Assembly (NCBI RefSeq): GCF_029227915.1
Contig: NC_079877.1
Location: 14,900,851 to 14,964,850, forward strand
DNA length: 64,000 nt
Direction of reading: 5' to 3'
Source of the DNA: Hydractinia symbiolongicarpus
Lineage: Eukaryota > Cnidaria > Hydrozoa > Anthoathecata > Hydractiniidae
Of this stretch, positions 37,021-51,146 are shown in pieces. A program made the translations under genes and the position numbers. The notes beneath the pieces were generated by a model that ran no database searches, was not told where the DNA came from, and saw only the letters and a list, made by a program, of their open reading frames with translations. Numbering within the stretch: the first letter of the stretch is position 1; each line of letters opens with the position of its first letter.

Positions 37021-37055
37021 GATCTTCCGAACCAGTGTTTTATCTATTATCTATG
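37021..37055 (-). repeat. Right TIR of the THAP/C2H2 transposon
   Basis: Complement of 34581-34615 with two mismatches, followed directly by the ATCCAAA duplication. Confidence 0.9.
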
Positions 37056-37062
37056 ATCCAAA

Positions 37063-38561
37063 TGAGAAATATTCGCTCAAAATTAGTGAAATTTTTTAAG
37101 AAGAATTAATAGAATATAGTTAAACTTTCATACCAATTTCTCAAAAACTTATGCTACTTTAAAAATCTTTAATTTTCATTAATAACAAATATTACCCTGT
37201 GCGAGTCCTGCTTTTTTATCTACACAAAAGAGTGATCATGTTCTCAAAATGAAATCAAAACAACTACGTCACAAGAAAAGTGTTTAAACAACTGAAAAAC
37301 TGCAGGCATGATTTTTTTTTATATATTATGCTTCAAAAGTCTACTTAATATATACATCGTTTCAGCCAAAGTAAACTGAAAGCTGCATCACATAATGTAG
37401 AACTGAATGTTTATGCTCGTCAAGTATCAAGTTAAGTCCATCAAAAGTGAAAAGAAAAACATCAACCGCAATTATGATAACACTTTTCTGTATGTTCACT
37501 CGTGTATTTTCATCATCCTTTTTGTGTATTTCACTGTAAATAAAAAGAAAAAACTATACACCAGATGTGAATTTTTTTCCTGAAAGTATATTTAAACATT
37601 TGCTATGCAACAAAAATAAAACGATCTGGGACTTATTTTGCATGTTGGTTTCAGCAACTTGAAAAATCGGTTCACCAGAGCCAAGTTTATCCAACATCAA
37701 TAAAATTTTTAAGCAAAAATTTGCAAGGTTGGTGAAATGATCTTTAAAGACAGTTCAGTTACAGAAAACAAATAGTTTTAAGGGCAGCCTAGGCAAACAT
37801 CAACTTTTTGCCCAACTCCATTAAAAACAATTCTTAATTGGGTTACCAATGAAAATATGTCATGTTTATGCCCTGAAGTCCTGACAAGAATGAGTCGGAC
37901 CGTCAGCTGGATTTTCTCTAAAGTTTGCAGCTTGAAACCACAAAAAAGGGTCTTGGGAAAGAGGAATTGAGCTATTAGTAGGCTGCTACACCTATGCGCC
38001 CACTGAAATAATATATGCCAAAGAAACTTAGAGTTTACCTTGCACGTGCGATAATTGGTATCCATTTTGAGCGTCAAAAAGGTTTATTTTTGATATTTCA
38101 CGACATCCACAAAAAGTGGCCATAACCCAGATAGCTGGTTTTGAATTCCTTAACCTCTCCGTTTCACTATAAAACCATTTAATAAGTTGGCATACCGGCC
38201 AGAGAAAGTGCATTTTGGCTTTGATTTGATTTTCCAGGTATTATGATACTTTAATTTCAACTGCTCAAGAAATCTACACCCATTCGATTTTGGTCACCAC
38301 AACAAAATATTTTGAAAGAAGTGTCCGGCGCTGTGAATCAAAGCCTGAGTCAGCAATTTTTCGCGCGCATTTAATTTGCTTATTTATCGAAGTCGAACAG
38401 GGCTAAAAAGTGTAAAATTTAAATTTCAGTGGTAACACGGTATCATATTAATCTCTGTTTCTTATTTTTCTTGTTTCTTTAACCGTTCAATAAAAAAATT
38501 CTCGCTTCCTAACAATAAATTAGAACAGAAAAGAACAACAGTATTGGAGTAATTTGGTATA
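37063..38561. other. Mostly non-coding; one weak exon candidate
   Basis: On the minus strand, 38213-38046 encodes MHFLWPVCQLIKWFYSETER and FCGCREISKINLFDAQNGYQ, and ends at a GTAAAC donor after CGTGCAAG. No matching acceptor or downstream exon could be assigned, and no family was recognised. The rest shows nothing. Confidence 0.3.
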
Positions 38562-38688
38562 CTAGTCTTTGCCCCGTGGAAAAATTCTGTATTTTTTATA
38601 CTGCATTAAGTGCATCTCTCTACTTGCGTAGCTAAGCTACCATTTTGCGTCACAGACAGACAGACGTATACAGGTATTATAATGTAGA
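38562..38688 (-). mobile_element. Short non-autonomous Helitron
   Basis: Minus strand: TCTACATTATAATACCTGTA, GTCTGT repeats, GTAGCTTAGCTACGC, GCAGTATAAAAAATACAG, a CCACGGGG stem remnant, and CTAG followed by T (after A at 38561). Same family as 9251 and 10678. Confidence 0.75.
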
Positions 38689-38691
38689 AGT

Positions 38692-38814
38692 TGTCAACCT
38701 GGGAAAAAATCCACGGGGTCGCCCGTCCTTTATATATCACATTTCGTGTTTCCGTAACAGGACGCAGCTTTCGCAGACACAGAGACAGGCAGATGACGGC
38801 TATTATTAAAGAGA
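38692..38814 (-). mobile_element. Second, decayed Helitron derivative abutting the first
   Basis: Minus strand starts TCTCTTTAATAATAGCCGTC, close to the start of the Helitron at 48657, and carries ATATAAAGGACGGGCGACCC and a GTGGATTTTTTCCCAG hairpin remnant. The CTAG end is not preserved. Confidence 0.6.
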
Positions 38815-40081
38815 CTGGTATGTGATTGATACTGGTAGGTGGTACATCGGGTGACATATTTTATAAAACATATTTCATATTCACAAATCTTTTGACATTT
38901 GACACTGCCGACTTGTGACGAGCAACTGGATTAAAAAATTTCTCAGTATCCACAGCCAAATGTGGATTGCATCATTTGTCCGTATTTTCCAAGAAAGAAG
39001 CTGGTCACTTTAGAGTTGTCGATGTCCGTCTGCTCTTCTCCACGTTAACATTTTCCTGATTCTTTGCGGTGGTGAGGTACATAAACGAAAATTACATCAA
39101 TTAATATTAATGACAGTTAAAATTTTGCAATGACACATTGTGGCCTGTCTTTGTTTTCGCCAAACGCCAAATTAAATAAGAATCCAGTTGAAATTTCAAA
39201 TTAGTCATACACAAATACTTTCGTAACCAGGTTACCAGACATTTGGAATTACCAGTGTGACCTCTGTACATAATGTGACCTTCCCTTTGCTGATCCGTTT
39301 TGGATTATTTAACACAAATTTCAAACGAATCTTGTTTATCTTCTAAGTCCTTAACTTTTAAGACTAATAATTCGTCAATGTGAAAGAATCCTGCGTATCC
39401 TAACAGGCATAACACTATAGATCTAATGTGCATTAAGTTTGAACAGTCTCCGTAATATGCAATTATCTCTCTATTTATGTCAACTGTAAACGATTATTTC
39501 TTATTGCACGTTTTACGGACTAATCGTTTTGCACCTGCGAAAGGTAATTAAAAAAATTGAGAGGTCTGTTTGGGATGAAAAACCTGCAATAATAAGTCCA
39601 CAGCGATTTTATACATTCTCCTGTTTGGCGGTTAAGTAATATTCATACGCGTTAAAGGATTTAACATCCGTGCGGCAGTTGTCTTGTGTCAAAATCATTT
39701 CAGAGAAAATAACAAAAGTTGATTTGTACTAAATTCCACTAACAAAGTTAAAAATTTAAACTTAGCAAATACGGATCTGCAATCTGTAAATTTATATAAA
39801 TAAGGATATAATAACAAGTAATCTGTTACAACTTTGTAAAAATACGTTCCATTGTGAGTTAACAATGGCCATAAATATGACGATTACCACATAGGGATTA
39901 ATAGTACGCCTCCATTGTTGCAAATGTTTTGGTGATTTAGAACATCGCCCACTAACGAAATAGCGGAACATAGCCAAACATAGCCAAAAACCATTGAAGT
40001 GATTTCTTTTTATACACGTGGACCTACTGCTAGCAGAACAAGTTTAACAGCTAAATTTCATGGTAAGTAGAACTTTTACGT
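38815..40081. other. Non-coding, no gene seen
   Basis: AT-rich. It may belong to the segmental duplication, whose left limit in copy 1 is outside the window. A 61-codon minus frame (39792-39977) is unsupported. Confidence 0.4.
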
Positions 40082-40463
40082 ATTTCTTCCGCATTAAAAT
40101 TTACCCTCACAATAATATCTTCCAACCATTACACAAGATAACCCCGAATAACTACTATCACTAGCGTCTGAGTAAATAACCTTGGTTCTTAAGGTGTTCT
40201 TTTTTATTTGATAACCGTTTGTGTTGAAAGAGGTTTCTGTGCTAAAAAAAGAGCTGGCACTAACAATACGTCTAACGTTTCTTTCTTTCTGCCAATTTGA
40301 ACGAGATTCTATAAAGCGATACATATGGCTTGTAAAAAGTCTTGTTAAAGGCCAAATATCTAAAGTCTGAGATAATTCGTCCTGCATTTTTCGAGATAAA
40401 TTTTGCGCTGACACAATCGCTCTTTAATGCTATTAAAGTTATTTCTCCATAACATTTTGGCAA
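40082..40463 (-). pseudogene. DIRS-type RNase H remnant, copy 2
   Basis: Twin of 1-352 but not cut by the window. It reads SAQNLSRKMQDELSQTLDIW, then TRLFTSHMYRF and VIYSDASDSSYSGLSCVMVG, consistent with DIRS RNase H around the SDAS active-site motif. Two frames overlap and no flanking retroelement domains remain. Confidence 0.6.
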
Positions 40464-42325
40464 AAGTTAAGTGAGTGTTGATTTTCTTTACCTTTTCGAC
40501 TGACGCTGGTTAATATCCTTGGAAATTCCCACGCCTTATCAATTTTTGACTATTGACTGTCTAAGAAACGTGAAGCAATTGTTTCAGCAAAAGAGATACA
40601 GCTGCCAATGTTTTTTTTGTGACATTAAAGTGTATCTTCCACTAGCTGTTGGATAAAATCCCATACCCTTCTGTTTTTTACTTGTTACTTTTGTTTTCCT
40701 GTCGTATTTTACTTGATATTTTTAGTAGATGTGTTTCTATCTATATGAAGTTCATTGCGCCCTCAACATGTGGCTAGGTATGCCCATATTTCTAAGTTCC
40801 CTTATGCAAAATTTAAAAATGAAATATTTTTTGAAATATTAGGCGCATTTTACGATATTTGATCAATATATTAGATTTATTACGCCCTCATATATTATTT
40901 TCCGCTGTGTGGACGTAATTTGCGCCCGTATTTTGCGGTAAATCACTTTTTATCGGTTTGGCACCCCATTTTTGTTTTAATTAACAGTTTTAGCACAATA
41001 GGCACCCTATTGCATAGGTGTTGCCCTAATTAACATTGAGACACAAATGTACTAAGTATTATATAGAAACTATTTTCCATAGTCAACGTAGAATAAGAAG
41101 ATACTAATGAATATAGTAATTTTAGTGCCTCCATAAAAAATAGGTAGACCTGCAATAAAAAGAAAAGACTAAAAACCCAATATTTTAGGCTGAGAAGAGC
41201 AAAAATTGGGCAATTTGTTCTTTTCGAGCATATTTGCATATTATATACTGAAAAAAATTGAAAACAGGAGATGTTTAAAATTTTGCTGACGTAAGCAATT
41301 TATCTTTATTCTTTCCGCCGTTTTAATTATTTTATGTCGGTTAACATTTGTGCCAAATATGTTTCAAAATAAGCAAGATCAGAAAATGCCCTCCCCCCTC
41401 TTAACCATTGACCAGGTCAGCCAGAACCCAACCTGAATAGGGTTAAAATGGTCTCACTTTTTTTATCACTGTTGGTACTATGGCGACTTGTAAATGGTAC
41501 TGAGAAATATCCGGTTGATGTACCAGTACGGAAATTTGGAGTTGTTGAGAGTTGTAAAAAGAACTACTTTAATGAACAAGCGACATAAATTTATTACTTT
41601 TTTAATTAAGTCTATTGCAGGCAATTAAACATTGTTATAAAGTGTTCTTTTTCCTTCAAATGCCCCACTTAAATAAATGTTCTTACATTTAAAGCATTCT
41701 TTTAACCTCCTCTCCAGGGATTGTTAGATTTTTTCATATTTGGAGAGAACAAGTTCTGTCCCAATACAAAAAACCTAACAAGCCCAGTGAAGTAGGTTGG
41801 AATTTCCTAATTTATTTTACGGTACATTCATTTTCTGTTTTCTGTTCTAGAAAAGAGAGAATGTGAGTAAAATTTCAGTCTTGCATTTCTTTTTATATTC
41901 CAGCCATTCACAGCCTCACTGTTCTAATAAAATGGTTTTTATAGAAACATTGTATTTATTTCGCTCATTATTTTAGTTTCTTGATAACTATTACAACACA
42001 ATCTATCCATGCTAACTTTTTGTGTAAAGTTTTGTAGATCAATAAATTTTCCAGTGAATTTGATTAGTCTGCATTATTTTAAAGAAGAAAAATATTTTGC
42101 CGAAATAAGAAACATAAAACATTTGTTATATATAATGTTTCTCTTATGTATTTGAAGTCAGTGCTTACAAACTGTAATCCAATCCTATGAATCGGCCAAA
42201 ACAAAAAATGTAAATAATGCTTGCATTAGGAATTTGTACACAAAATATGAATTCGACATAAAAAAGGCTTAAAATTAATATGCTATAGCAAACAACCTTT
42301 AACTGCTTCCTCGTTATTTAGAGTA
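40464..42325. other. Non-coding, copy of 353-2246
   Basis: Same content as copy 1, with small differences such as the shortened C-run near 41390. No gene seen. Confidence 0.5.
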
Positions 42326-43516
42326 CTAGTCGGTCGCCCGTGGACAATCCAAGGCGTCTCGCTACTTACCGTAATTATTCTAATTTAACGCTGCTTCTAA
42401 TTAACGCGGACGGACAAAAATGGCCAAAAGTTTGTAATTTATCGCTTCTAATTATTAACGCGGGTCGAAAATTTGGAGTGTTTTGTTTTCCTCTAATTTA
42501 ACACGGATTGTATTTTTATAAAAAAGCAAGCAGTGGTTTAGATTAAATGAACATATATATTGCGATATATTATGGCACTGAGATCAAGCAAAGGGATCAT
42601 CATTTTCGTCTTCGTCCATGTCAAAATCGTCCTTTGCATTTCCCATAGATGTTTGGTAAAACACTCTATTGCGGATCTTCACTGGATCTGAAGAAGTAAT
42701 ACCACACACTTCAAATGATCCTTTGACCATTTCCTTGTCCTGAGCAAGGTAATCATATCCTTCCTTTATCCACCCAACCATCTGCTGGCGAGTTGGTACG
42801 GGTATTTTGCTTCTACTGCTATTAAACTTTTAACGACGGTTGCAACGTAATTGACCCAACACTTCCTCACAACGGACTTAAATGGCTTGTCAACCCAGAT
42901 CTTCATCAATTCATCATCCATCCAGGCTTTACTCTGCGTTTTGAAAACAAATCCAGCAGGGATTTTTAAATCACGGATAGTTTTTTCAGTTTTACCTTTA
43001 AAAGATAATTAGGGACTTTTACATAAAGAATAGTGGTAAGCTTTTAGTGAGAATAACTGGGAAGAGGAAATTCAAAAGACCTTCCTAAAGGAGGAATGGA
43101 GCTCCCAGCCTTGTACATATTCAAGTCGACGAATTCAGAGATGCATTCAAAATTGCCATGTTTCAAAAGCTCTTAATAAGTACAAACATACAAGGGAACG
43201 TGCAACGAAGGAATACAAGAACAAGAAGAAATAGCTTTGTAAAAAAAATATTTTGAAAAAAAAAGTAAGGAAAATGTTCAAAAAAATGTTTCTTATTTTG
43301 AGCGGAATAGTTTATTTGCCTCTAATTATTAACGGGGGTTGACCGTGCTCAAAAGTTTGTAATTTATCGTTTCTAATTATTTTCGCGGGGCAGTTAAAAT
43401 AATTATTTTTACCGGCACGTAAAATTAGAATTAATACGGCACGCAGCTAAGCTACTATTTTACGTGACAGACAGACAGACAGACATACAAACGTATACGG
43501 GTAGTTTAATATAGAC
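42326..43516 (-). mobile_element. Interrupted short Helitron, copy 2
   Basis: Counterpart of 2247-3435. About 34 bp are lost beside the 3' hairpin (CAATCCAAGGCGTCTC), so the stem is broken. The pogo-like element lies inside at 42369-43439. Confidence 0.65.
42369..43439 (-). mobile_element. pogo/Tigger-like transposon, copy 2
   Basis: The left TIR is intact after TA. The right TIR is altered (TTAATACGG, then CA instead of TA). It carries the C-terminal transposase frame at 42584-42781 with a few substitutions relative to copy 1. Decayed and immobile. Confidence 0.7.
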
Positions 43517-46422
43517 ACGATGAAAACACATGATAACCAAGAATGTATGCATTGTATTCGGTGCAGTTGCAAATGCTACAAAAGAATACTCATCACGTTA
43601 TTACCTTATTTCACACAATCTTGTCACATATTTTCACTTCACTTAGCACCATTACAAGACAGGTGGGGCATGGCTATAATGATTTTCGACAGGAACCAAT
43701 TCGGAATGACCCTTTCCTTTTGATCTAAAAATTTAGTGTCCATATCCAAACTGGATACAGTAACCCTCTTTTGACACACACTCAGTATATCTAAAATATC
43801 TTCGAATCACGAGGAAATTATATTTTTGAAGATATGTTCTAAAATATATAAATTTCCTAGTTGTTAATGTCTCTCATTTAATACGAGGGGAAAAAATTCT
43901 GATCTGAAAATGGCACTTACTTTCGACCTGCAATAACTCCACTCAGAAAAAAGATTCTTTCACCCAAAGCATGTAGTCACATTGCTCGTAGCCAGGCCTA
44001 CATCGCTTTGCTGCATTTTCTTTTATACAACGCCCCTTTAATATAACCACTGAAGACTCATTTTTAGCATTAGAAATAGGAAACAGCGTTTATTGTGTCA
44101 TCACGTTTTGACATAATGAAGGGGAGTTAAAAAATGTTTCCGAAGCCATTAAGATAAAAAAAAATTAATTTGTAGGACAAAGTTGTAAAGATTTTTTCTC
44201 CGGCCTGCGTATGTACTAAATATGTTAACTTCAGAGACACGAGAACAAAAATTTAAAATGTGTAAACACGTTCAACGATGAAATATCATGTACTTGTTTT
44301 TTATTCTACTTTCTGATATATGTTTGTAGATTTTTAAAGTTAAACCAAACATTTTATTGAATGAGATTTTTTATAGGAGATTTTGCTTTGAAATAATGAA
44401 AAGGATTAAAAGGAATTACCGTGTCCTTAGTGAGCTATTAGTTGATGAGATAACCGTGAAGGACACGCTGATGCAAAATATATTTATCCTAAAGAATGAC
44501 TTCCTTTCTTTGGTAATGATACCTTCGAATTGGTCTTGTCCGTTCGCAATTGCGGCTAAAAAAATAAAGAAGCATAGTTTACCATTTTAGGTGTATTAGT
44601 TGCAATGCTACTTATTATAGAAAAACTAAATGATATTTTAAAGTTTCGATTTGTGAATATTTGAGAATCTCTCACTTAACTGGAAAGAAAAAAACTATGC
44701 AGACTGACAGCCCATGCGATTCTTGAACATGCGCTGTTTTGCGGATGTTTTCCTTCCTTCGTCGCTTTTCATGTTTTTTAGTTCGTTACTCTATTATAGA
44801 GTCGATTTTAAGGAGAGCTTGTTAATTAGCCATGAAAAATCTGTTTGAAATAAAACTGTGTAATCCACGCCTTTAGAATTTTTCTGGTATTATGAATGTA
44901 TTTTAAATTGTTACTTATGTACAATGTTATAAAATATTTGCTATATTTAAACCAAGTTGTAGGCGTTTGTACATATAGATACGATCATGGTTGATTGTTT
45001 CCACCGAAAGATTGTCTAACTTAAATATGGATTTGTCTAAAAAAAATATTTTAGTTTTTTTGACAGCTATTCTTCTAGCTGATAGGGACAACTTTATTAG
45101 TGCAGTTAGTAAAGTTATAGAAAATAAACAAATGTCAGCTCAACAAATTCATTGACCGTATGGCATGTTTGCATCGTCTTTACACTGCAAATAGACTGTG
45201 TAAATCCTAAGACCGCAAAATTGCTAGTTGGCTCATTAATAAAAATATTTTGGCGTTGTTATTACGTACGTACTACGCATTTTGTGTACGTTTAGCACGC
45301 GGTATTTTCAATAGCCATGTCGTAGCTATCGCTTAATGCCAAGAAGATTATCAGAAATATTTTTTGTGTTTTTTATGTTCTCCTTTATAAGTCTGCGACG
45401 CCTAAAAATCAAAACAAAGTTTGACGATATTTTTCGAGAAGAAGTATGGTAGTTTGTTAATAAACATATAAACCAAACATTAATAGTTGTAATTAATATA
45501 TTTTGTTGTTGTGCAATGTCAGTCATGGTTCATGGTTGTTTACTTAGCAGGGAATAAAGTCACAGGGCGACTACTTAACAAGGAGAATGGCAAGAGAACG
45601 GAATCCGTTGTCCTTAAGTATGACCTTACGCGGAGTGAAAGTAAAAGCGGGTATAGTAATGTAAAGGAATTTTATGTATATTACGAATAAGTGCATGCCT
45701 TTTTTAAGATAAGTAAGAGTAGTCTTTTTCTTGCTCCATCACAGCATAGGCAGGTCAAAAATTTTGAATTGTCCGATTAAAAATATATTTCTAACATACC
45801 AGTACAAGATGCAAAAGGTGAAGTAAAATCTAAGAAATATATTTCTTAGGAATAAGTATACTTCTTACCATTTTTATAAAAAACAACGTGAAACGGCTTA
45901 GTCTCATAACAAATTTATTAACAAACCGGTATTCCAAATAGGTTTTCGCTGTAATACACTTGCGCAATAAGTAAAAATTGCCTTTTTTGCTTCTCTGGCA
46001 TTTGAGGTCGCTAAGCTATGTTATGTTACGTTCAAAAAATATGTATTTAATACAGAAGAAATTTTTGATTAAATTTCCTGTTTAGTTCTTGTTTTTTAAG
46101 AAAACAATAGTTTTGCACAACCAATCGGATAAGAAGAAAAATCAAATGCCAGAAAAACTCAACCATATGATAGCCTTTTGCGCTGTCTAAAATCAGCATA
46201 CGATAATGTAAATTAACCACGGATGTTGCTAATATCAAGTCAAAAGAAGACTGGAAAAAAGAAAATGGAAATATTAGTGACTGAGTGTATGGCGTATAGG
46301 GTATTGGCAGCCGAAACAACAGAACTATGACGAAATGAATCTAAATAGAAAAACACTTTCACTTCTATCTTTTCAAAGTACAAAATGTTGACAGAAACGA
46401 TGCTCTACTTCCTGTTCACTTT
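43517..46422. other. Non-coding, copy of 3436-6301
   Basis: Carries about 50 bp near 44040 not found in copy 1. No gene seen. Confidence 0.5.
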
Positions 46423-46773
46423 TCAGAATAAAGCACACGCCGAAGCACATTGAGGGTGACTGTAGATCATGTACTGCGTACAATCTTTATCAGATGAGCA
46501 AGCAGGTCGATGTATTCCCTCTTTGTATGCTCTGATATAACACCATTCACCGGAAAGCTAAACGGAAAGAAGTATACTCCATAATTTATCCGCCAAGCAC
46601 TTTTGTAAATAAATATCAGGCGATTGACCTACCCAGGCCATTCCGCAATAACTCCAACATTGTTGATAATGACACCCATAGCCAATTTTCCAACCACCAA
46701 TCCACTTGTATGTGGTACCTGTACCAGAGCCAAACAAACACAACACAATTGATACAACCAAAAGCAACTTCAT
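46423..46773 (-). CDS. Small secreted eight-cysteine peptide A2 (two coding exons)
   Basis: Twin of A1. Exon 1 is 46773-46633 and exon 2 is 46557-46423, with a 75-nt intron between and donor GTAGGT. The only amino-acid change I see is Ile to Val at residue 6, inside the signal peptide. The mature part is unchanged, with all eight cysteines. With an intact start, intron and frame it should encode a functional secreted peptide; its role is unknown. Confidence 0.8.
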
Positions 46774-48656
46774 CTTGATGCAAGCTAAAAGACACTTCAA
46801 AACATAAATCATGGACGCTGGAAAGTGAATGAGTCATAATTGTTATGTAACAAAGGACTTAACAACCTTGTGTAAATAATTTTGTTTTGTTGAGCTATCG
46901 ATGCATTGGTACTTAGAATTTACTATAACAGGCTATGCAAGAATTTTTGTTGATTATATTCCTTAAATCAATTACTATCCGTGTTGATTTTATACGTATG
47001 CCAACGAAGCCTTCTCATGAACGCAATTTAAACGGAACGCAGTTTAGTTTTGGAAATAATAGTTTTGGTTGTATATATACATTGATGTTCTTTCTAACAG
47101 CTTGTCGCAATAACTACTTACCAAGTCACAGTTTTCTACCTTTCTTCTTTTCTGGCCTAGTTCACAAAATGTTCCAATTAAACAGATGTATTCATACCTT
47201 TAGTTATCGCCTTTATATAATCCTCCAATTTTGCATCATCCAGTGTTAGTACTTTGTCGGAAAGGCGTGCCTTTTTACCAGACTGTGTACAAGGTGAAAA
47301 AATGCTTCTTGTCTTTTCAATTGCATTACATCAATTATAACTGATCTTTAAGCTACGATGATAATTAAAAGTTCACTAGTATTTCTAATGACATTTAATA
47401 AGAAAAGAAATATTGACATAATAGCTCCGCGAAGTGACTTTTTCAAACTACCCTCAAAAACGGATTAAGTGCCCGGGGGCGCTTATTTAAAAATCTCAAC
47501 TTGACAGGGGCGTTTATTGAGCAGGGGCAGATAATTTAGCAGAGGCGCTTATTTTTTTCAGAGAAGCAAATTTTTTAAACAACATTCTTATAACTTTTAT
47601 GGATACAAAATTAAAATACAAACAAGAAATAGAAATATAATAGTAATAATCTGTCTTTTATGAAATTTAGTATTATTATCTTTATCTTTAACGTCGTTGT
47701 CTTCGTCTATTGTGAGGAATTTATAGTTTCAGTAATAATAATGTTTCTTGTGCGGATCCGAATAAGCGCAGGTGTGATAGCACTTATTTACAAATATTTC
47801 CCTAACTCTGGGGCGCTTTTTCGACAGGGGAGCTGATTGGGCACGGGTCGCTTAATCTGTAGTTTACGTTACTCCATCTTTTGAAAAGAAAAGAAGACTT
47901 ATTTTCGTTATTTTTGTTTTTATGAAAAAGACTGGATTGTGTAAGAACGTAGGAACTTGTTAAGAACATGAAAAATTAAAGCCGCAAAATTTTCAATTTA
48001 TTTTTCTAACTTTTAGCCCTTAAATAAGAATAACCCAAGAGAATTTTCACGACTTAAAGTGTAAAGATTTTGTACAATTAGTGGGCTAGCTTGACGCGGA
48101 ATAGGGAACCTTACTAAGATTGGTCAATTTTCTATCAAAATTTGATTTTCGGTTGTTTTACAATATTAAAAGGTATGACTGTTCTCCAGAATCGTATTAA
48201 AAAAATCTGAATAGTTATAAGTAATGCGAAGTATGTTTTTTTTAAAAGTAAATGAAACCTTGAATTCGACAATGATTTCTTTGTGTTTTAAGCTGGCAAG
48301 GCGGTTACTAGTGACAAGGCGGTATAAAGTCATAATACCTAGTAAAATTAATTCAAATTTGATCTTGTAAAAACCAGATTGCAAATGGAATGTGGACTTC
48401 TTAATTATAGCACACCTAGTTCTTTCACTCTATTGCTAGTAATAGCTTTTTACAACAAAATATTTAGAAGTACTTTTTGGGGTTTTTTATGTTCTAGTTT
48501 ACATACTTCACGAACGTTTGGGCGAGTGGAGTATACGAGAACTAAAAAACTTGTGATAACTAGTTATCGTATAAATCAAGCATAAATCATTGTAATTTGA
48601 TGTACTCGGCAGATGATTGTTTAATTGTAGTGGAAAATGGTTTTATATTGCTTTTA
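46774..48656. other. Non-coding flank of A2
   Basis: Copy of 6653-8536, including the MITE-like repeat at about 47464-47859. No other feature. Confidence 0.45.
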
Positions 48657-51146
48657 TCTCTATAATAATAGCCGTCGTCTGTCTGTCTGTTCAAAAGGGT
48701 TACCGATATTCCTTTGATCTTTCCGCGAATTTTTAGAAAACAGGGGGTTGTTTAATGGAAAACTTTATAATTAATTGAACTAAACTCAAGAAATTAATTT
48801 ATTACCTTAATTAATTTAATTACTTTAAGTTATGAACCTTGACGAAAAAAATAAATTAAGAGATAAAAATGAATAAATTACTTTAATACGCCATTTTTAA
48901 TAATAGTTACCCCCGTGACCTCAATCGCCGTTTATCGCATGTTTTAACCCTCACCGGATAAATATTTACATAAATAATCCGGTTCCTCCCTGCACTTGTG
49001 CCTCGATTTAATTACCCAATCAACAGTCTTGATTATATGTATAAGCCAATCAATAAGCATTGCATTTTCCGCGGCAATTGTTACACTTTTACTGCCCGGA
49101 TAAGAAAATAGAAAATACGATGTACCAACGAAGTTATGGCAAGATAAGACAAGAAATTTTCCTGATTAATTCTTTGGAAAGTATCTCATTAATTATTTTC
49201 CGTTTTTACCCTTCCTAATTTCCACTTTTGAAATTAATTTCTATTTCTACTTGTGAGAATACAATTAGCTAGCTAGCTAGCTAGCTACATCTTTGGTGTT
49301 TGCTTAATTTTAGTTTGTTGTTTATTAGCTGCGTCAATTTTTATTCTTTAGCTAGCTACGTACCTATAGCTGGGGGCTACATATAGCTAGCTTAAGAATA
49401 AACACTGGTGTAGCTGCTAAAAAAATACACCACATAAAATGGATTTTCCTCAGCCAAATGAACTTTTCTTATTGGAACATAATTATGCATTACCCCGCTT
49501 GGAAAATGTTGAAGATGTTGAGCATGCTAAAAGGCAAAGACAACATCATCTTGAAATTGTACGACGAAGGAGGGCCAATGAATCTTTGCAACAGGCTCAG
49601 CAGCGTAGAGCAGCAGATGCTCTAGGCCAAAATGCAAGACGAGCAGTAGAAAATGTTGCAGATGCAAATGCACGACAGCATGCTGATGCACAACGTCATC
49701 GTGCAAATAGAGAAAATGAATTACCTCAGCAAGCTGCAGTAAGACGCAGGGCAGATGTTTTGCGTCATCGAGTAGCTAGGGCTCCACGTTTACTAAATTT
49801 AGCTAGGATTAACAATGTTTTACCTCCTACACATTCTGCAGGTGAGTTTAATATAGTATGTAAGCATTGTGGAGCTATTCAATTTAATAATGAAAATCAT
49901 TTTAAGTGTTGTCACAATGGCAAAGTGGCCCTGCGTGCCATATTACAATTTCCTGCTGAAATACGTGAATTGTTAAGCAACGACTCTGCCCAAGCTAAAC
50001 AGTTTCGTAAGTATATCAGAGTATACAATAATGCTTTTAGTTTTGCTTCTTTGTTACCAAACATTCGACCACCGCCAGGTCGTGGACCACCCTGTTTTAG
50101 AATATGTGGTCAATTATTTCACAGGTATGGTGCTTTATTACCTGCTCAGAATGAACTACCTAATTTTAGCCAATTGTATATTGTAGAAGCTGCAGCTGCC
50201 TTAAACATGCGTATTGAGAATCCAACACATGCTCATTGTAATCGCGAAACAATGCAGATAATTCAAGATGTTCTTAACAGGGATTCTCCATATGCTGCAG
50301 CTTATAGCAATATGGCTGAAGTGGAACGTGAAGAAACAGCCAGAGTAGCTGCGAAAAACAGACAGCCTTCTGTTGTAAGTATGGTAATGCGAGAGGGTAA
50401 TGATCGCAGAAGGTATAATGCCCCCTTGCATCAGGAAGTTGCTGCCATCTTTGTTGGTAATGATGGTGCACCTCCTGCTGCAAGAGATATCGTGTTTATC
50501 CACGTAATCAACCTTTGCGACAAATCCCTTATACATCATGCAATATTGATCCTATAATGTATCCCATTTTATTTCCACGTGTTGAGCCGGGTTGGGACCC
50601 AAACATGGCCCATGTCAGGGAGCATGCAACTGGAGTTAGAAATAGGCTAACCCAGTTAGAATATTATATTTACCGCATTGCTATTAGGCGAGAATTCTCT
50701 GCCCTTCATCTAGCAGGTAAATTGTTTCAGCAATTTTTAGTAGACGCATATGTTAAAGTTGAAGGTCAACGGCTTGCATTTATTCGCCTAAATCAAAACC
50801 AGCTTCGAGCAGAGTCCTACCAAGGACTTCTGGATTACCTCCAAAATGCAACAGGTATACAAATTTCTAAAAAAAATTTTTTGGGGTTTTGACAGGCCAT
50901 TGCTGCCGTCAGGAAACATTTTAAACCTTTATATCTCATTAATTACTTATTAAAACCACATGATCATATACGTTGTCTTGATTAGCAGTTTACGCTCTAC
51001 ACAATAGAGGCAACGTGAAAACAAATTTCCATGAAAAAATATTTTGTTGTTGACAGATCATTGCTGACGTCATCAAAATTTAAATAATGGTTCTTTTTTA
51101 CTGTTATTCTGTCTAAGTGGATTTTTCCACGGGTTTTATCGACTAG
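48657..51146 (+). mobile_element. Helitron, 2490 bp, private to copy 2
   Basis: Copy 1 (around 8535) is the empty site: TTTTA followed by TCTCATAAAA. In copy 2 the element stands between that A and T. It begins TCTCTATAATAATAGCCGTC and ends GTGGATTTTTCCACGGG, then TTTTATCGACTAG. There is no target duplication, and the TC start, subterminal hairpin, CTAG end and A/T insertion site are all classic Helitron features. It encodes only the N-terminal part of a Rep/helicase protein, so it is a deletion derivative. Confidence 0.95.

Larger units (their letters stand above)
34581..37055. mobile_element. DNA transposon with THAP and C2H2 genes, 35-bp TIRs
   Basis: The left terminus begins CATAGTTAATAGAAAAAACA and the complement of the right terminus begins CATAGATAATAGATAAAACA. 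Both continue CTGGTTCGGAAGATC, so 33 of 35 positions match. ATCCAAA flanks both ends directly (34574-34580 and 37056-37062), a 7-bp target duplication. Inside are a plus-strand zinc-finger gene and a minus-strand THAP gene in convergent arrangement. THAP domains bind terminal repeats in P-type transposases. No DDE/RNase H-fold transposase core was recognised, so movement may need help from another copy. Confidence 0.85.
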